From the NCBI GenBank assembly GCA_965544035.1, contig CBEULR010000029.1:1-7593 (forward strand): 7,593 bases of DNA, given 5' to 3'. Source of the DNA: CBEULR01 sp965544035 (GTDB lineage: Bacteria > Bacillota > Desulfotomaculia > Desulfotomaculales > Desulforudaceae). Below, piece after piece: positions 6,480-7,593 of this stretch. Position numbers and translations under genes: made by a program. The first letter of the stretch is position 1. Every line of letters begins with the position of its first letter. The notes under the pieces are model-generated. The model was not told where the DNA came from and did no database searches. It was given only the letters and a program-made list of their open reading frames with translations.

Positions 6480-7593
6480 TTGAGTATTCAGTTATGGACC
6501 ACGCCGCAGGCGGCCCGTCCGGGTTTCGGGGAAACAATCCGCCGGGGATGGGGGACAGACTTTGCCGCAGTCTTCGCCGCGTTTCTGGAAAAAGGTGACA
6601 GTCCCCTTTTCGCTGAGGTATTGACTGACGGGACTGTGGGTACTTTCGCCCGGAGTCCGGCGGGAGTGAACACGGTTCAGGAGGCTGTATCCCCCGGATC
6701 GGCCGAGACGGTGATGGTGACGCCGGAAACCGGAATACCGGTGCCGGAAGAGACTGTGGCGCAGACACAGAACCAAACACCTGCCCCGGCAGTGCGGAGT
6801 GCCGTGCAGACCCAGGCGCCGAGTCAGGTCCAGGCACAGCCTGAGACAGGGGTGCAGGTGCAGCCACAGACTCAGGCTCAGGTGCAGACCCTGTCCCAGC
6901 CTCAGACGCAAGGCAGGACACAGGTACAGCCTGATGCCCAGGTACAGGTAAAAGAAGGGGTGTCGGCCGGCCGGACGGCGGGTGCTTTCCTCCGGAGCCC
7001 GGCGGGAGTGCACACACTAAACCAAACACCGGCCCCGGCAGCGCGGAGTGCCGTGCAGACCCAGGCGCCGACTCAGGTCCAGGTACAGCCTGAGACAGGG
7101 GTGCAGGTGCAGCCACAGACAAAGGCTCAGGCTCAGGCACAGACCCAGTCCGAAACGCAGGGCCGGACACAGGTGCAGTCCGATGGCCGGATTCAGGTGC
7201 AAGAAGGAGTGTCGGCCGCCCCGACGGCGGGCATTCTCCTGCGGGGTCCGGTGGGAGTGCACACACTAAACCAAACACCGGCCCCGGCAGCGCGGAGTGC
7301 CGTGCAGGCCCAGGCACACACTCAGGTCCAGGTACAGCCCGAGACACGGGTACAGGTGCAGCCACAGATCCACACTCAGTCGCAAGGCCGGACACAGGTG
7401 CAGCCTGATGCCCCGGTACAGGCACAAAAGGGGGATAGTCCCCTTTTCACCCGTGTATCCCCCGGGGCGCCCGAGACGATGATGGTTAAGCCGGAATCCG
7501 GAACCCCGGCGCCGGAAAAAGCCGCGCCACGTGCGCAGAACCAAACACCGGCCCCGGCAGCGCGGAGTGCCGTGCAGGCCCAGGCACACACTC
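6480..7593 (+). CDS. fliK: probable flagellar hook-length control protein FliK, N-terminal repeat region (partial, runs off the window)
   Basis: FliK is the secreted ruler that measures hook length and then switches export from hook to filament substrates by contacting FlhB. The frame is open from TTG 6480 to the window end (371 codons, no stop). It starts MSIQLWTTPQAARPGFGETI, has a perfect ribosome binding site, and lies directly after fliJ, where Firmicute fliK usually sits. From about residue 98 it is Gln/Pro/Val/Thr-rich, with Gln at roughly every second position, which fits the disordered N-terminal part of FliK proteins. The conserved C-terminal Flg_hook domain would lie outside, so the name rests on position and composition. 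It contains long in-frame tandem repeats and two palindromes translated as KGDSPLF (residues 38-44 and 317-323). The N-terminal part looks longer than in common FliK proteins. Alternative: an unrelated repeat-rich protein inserted at this locus. Confidence 0.75.
   Translation, partial: MSIQLWTTPQAARPGFGETIRRGWGTDFAAVFAAFLEKGDSPLFAEVLTDGTVGTFARSPAGVNTVQEAVSPGSAETVMVTPETGIPVPEETVAQTQNQTPAPAVRSAVQTQAPSQVQAQPETGVQVQPQTQAQVQTLSQPQTQGRTQVQPDAQVQVKEGVSAGRTAGAFLRSPAGVHTLNQTPAPAARSAVQTQAPTQVQVQPETGVQVQPQTKAQAQAQTQSETQGRTQVQSDGRIQVQEGVSAAPTAGILLRGPVGVHTLNQTPAPAARSAVQAQAHTQVQVQPETRVQVQPQIHTQSQGRTQVQPDAPVQAQKGDSPLFTRVSPGAPETMMVKPESGTPAPEKAAPRAQNQTPAPAARSAVQAQAHT
6590..6610 (+). repeat. REP-like palindrome, copy 1, inside fliK coding sequence
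   Basis: A 21-base near-perfect palindrome centred on A6600, with arms AAAAGGTGAC and GTCCCCTTTT and one mismatched pair (T6596/C6604). It is translated in the fliK frame as (E)KGDSPLF. The same core recurs at 7426-7447 in the same orientation and codon phase. An 8-base inverted partial match, GGGACTGT, lies at 6630-6637. The motif type resembles short palindromes dispersed in some bacterial genomes alongside REP-associated tyrosine transposases; that link is from memory and not shown here. Confidence 0.7.
6771..7019 (+). repeat. fliK repeat unit 1 (249 bp, 83 codons)
   Basis: This unit begins NQTPAPAVRSAVQTQAP and ends GAFLRSPAGVHTL. It matches the next unit at exactly the same length, with substitutions concentrated in the Gln-rich middle (about positions 34-60). 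It is the most diverged at its start: CCTGCC and GTG where later units have CCGGCC and GCG, suggesting it is the oldest copy. Confidence 0.9.
7020..7268 (+). repeat. fliK repeat unit 2 (249 bp, 83 codons)
   Basis: This unit begins NQTPAPAARSAVQTQAP and ends LLRGPVGVHTL, exactly 249 bases after the previous one. Its first 39 bases are identical to the openings of the units at 7269 and 7539, while the middle differs. The segment spanning its 5' junction (7004-7058) recurs exactly at 7253-7307. Confidence 0.9.
7269..7538 (+). repeat. fliK repeat unit 3 (270 bp, 90 codons), variant tail carrying the palindrome
   Basis: This unit opens like the others (NQTPAPAARSAVQAQAH). After about residue 50 it switches to KGDSPLF and a tail, VSPGAPETMMVKPESG and onward, that matches the segment before unit 1 (VSPGSAETVMVTPETG). 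It lacks the RSPAGVHTL-type ending of units 1 and 2. It is therefore a mosaic, and its length stays a multiple of three. Confidence 0.88.
7426..7447 (+). repeat. REP-like palindrome, copy 2, inside fliK coding sequence
   Basis: AAAAGGGG (7426-7433) and CCCCTTTT (7440-7447) form a perfect 8-bp stem around the loop GATAGT. The stretch from 7428 again reads KGDSPLF, in the same codon phase as the copy at 6590-6610. Similarity at the DNA level drops sharply just outside the core. A GC stem bordered by TTTT also resembles a weak intrinsic terminator. Confidence 0.7.
7539..7593 (+). repeat. fliK repeat unit 4 (partial, cut by window end)
   Basis: The 55 bases present are identical to 7269-7323, the start of unit 3, with no mismatch. 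The array therefore continues past the window, and this duplication or gene-conversion event is recent. Confidence 0.9.

Noticed and set aside
6436..7425. 329-codon antisense Pro/Ala/Ser-rich repeat protein over the fliK repeats
   Set aside because: Any frame through a stop-poor repeat array stays open. The plus frame has the ribosome binding site, operon position and exact abutment with fliJ.
6590..7447. CRISPR-like array formed by spaced palindromes
   Set aside because: There are only two copies, 836 bases apart, inside one open reading frame, with no regular spacers.

Overview
The window is the start of a flagellar gene cluster of the Firmicutes type, on the plus strand throughout: flgB, flgC, fliE, fliF, fliG, fliH, fliI, fliJ and then a reading frame that is very probably fliK, which runs off the right edge. 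Gene order, strong AGGAGG-type ribosome binding sites, frequent GTG/TTG starts and high GC in the genes suggest a high-GC clostridial Firmicute, perhaps of the Peptococcaceae/Desulfotomaculum kind. The genus is inference only.

Layout. Positions 1-247 are AT-richer and carry no established gene. They hold a possible weak promoter, a short reading frame with an excellent ribosome binding site, and several TTACC/GGTAA words. From about 248 to 6479 are eight flagellar genes with gaps of at most 84 bases and three short overlaps. From 6480 the next frame begins directly at the fliJ stop. It is open to the window end, Gln-rich, and built from long in-frame repeats.

How they work together. FlgB, FlgC (proximal rod) and FliE (MS ring-rod adaptor) build the base of the axial structure. 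FliF forms the MS ring in the membrane and FliG is the switch/torque protein bound to its C-terminus. FliH, FliI and FliJ are the cytoplasmic stalk regulator, ATPase and central-stalk chaperone of the export apparatus. FliK is expected to be the secreted ruler that measures hook length and switches export specificity.

Most unusual content. (1) The fliK-like gene carries two near-palindromes of about 22 bases in the same orientation and phase, both translated as KGDSPLF. They look like REP-type elements that entered, or were copied within, a coding sequence. (2) Around them lies a mosaic of 83-, 83- and 90-codon units, with the last copies identical at the DNA level, so the array is young and probably still changing length. 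(3) flgB has no standard start codon where the protein family needs one. (4) The leader upstream of flgB contains what may be a frameshifted small gene or a leader peptide.
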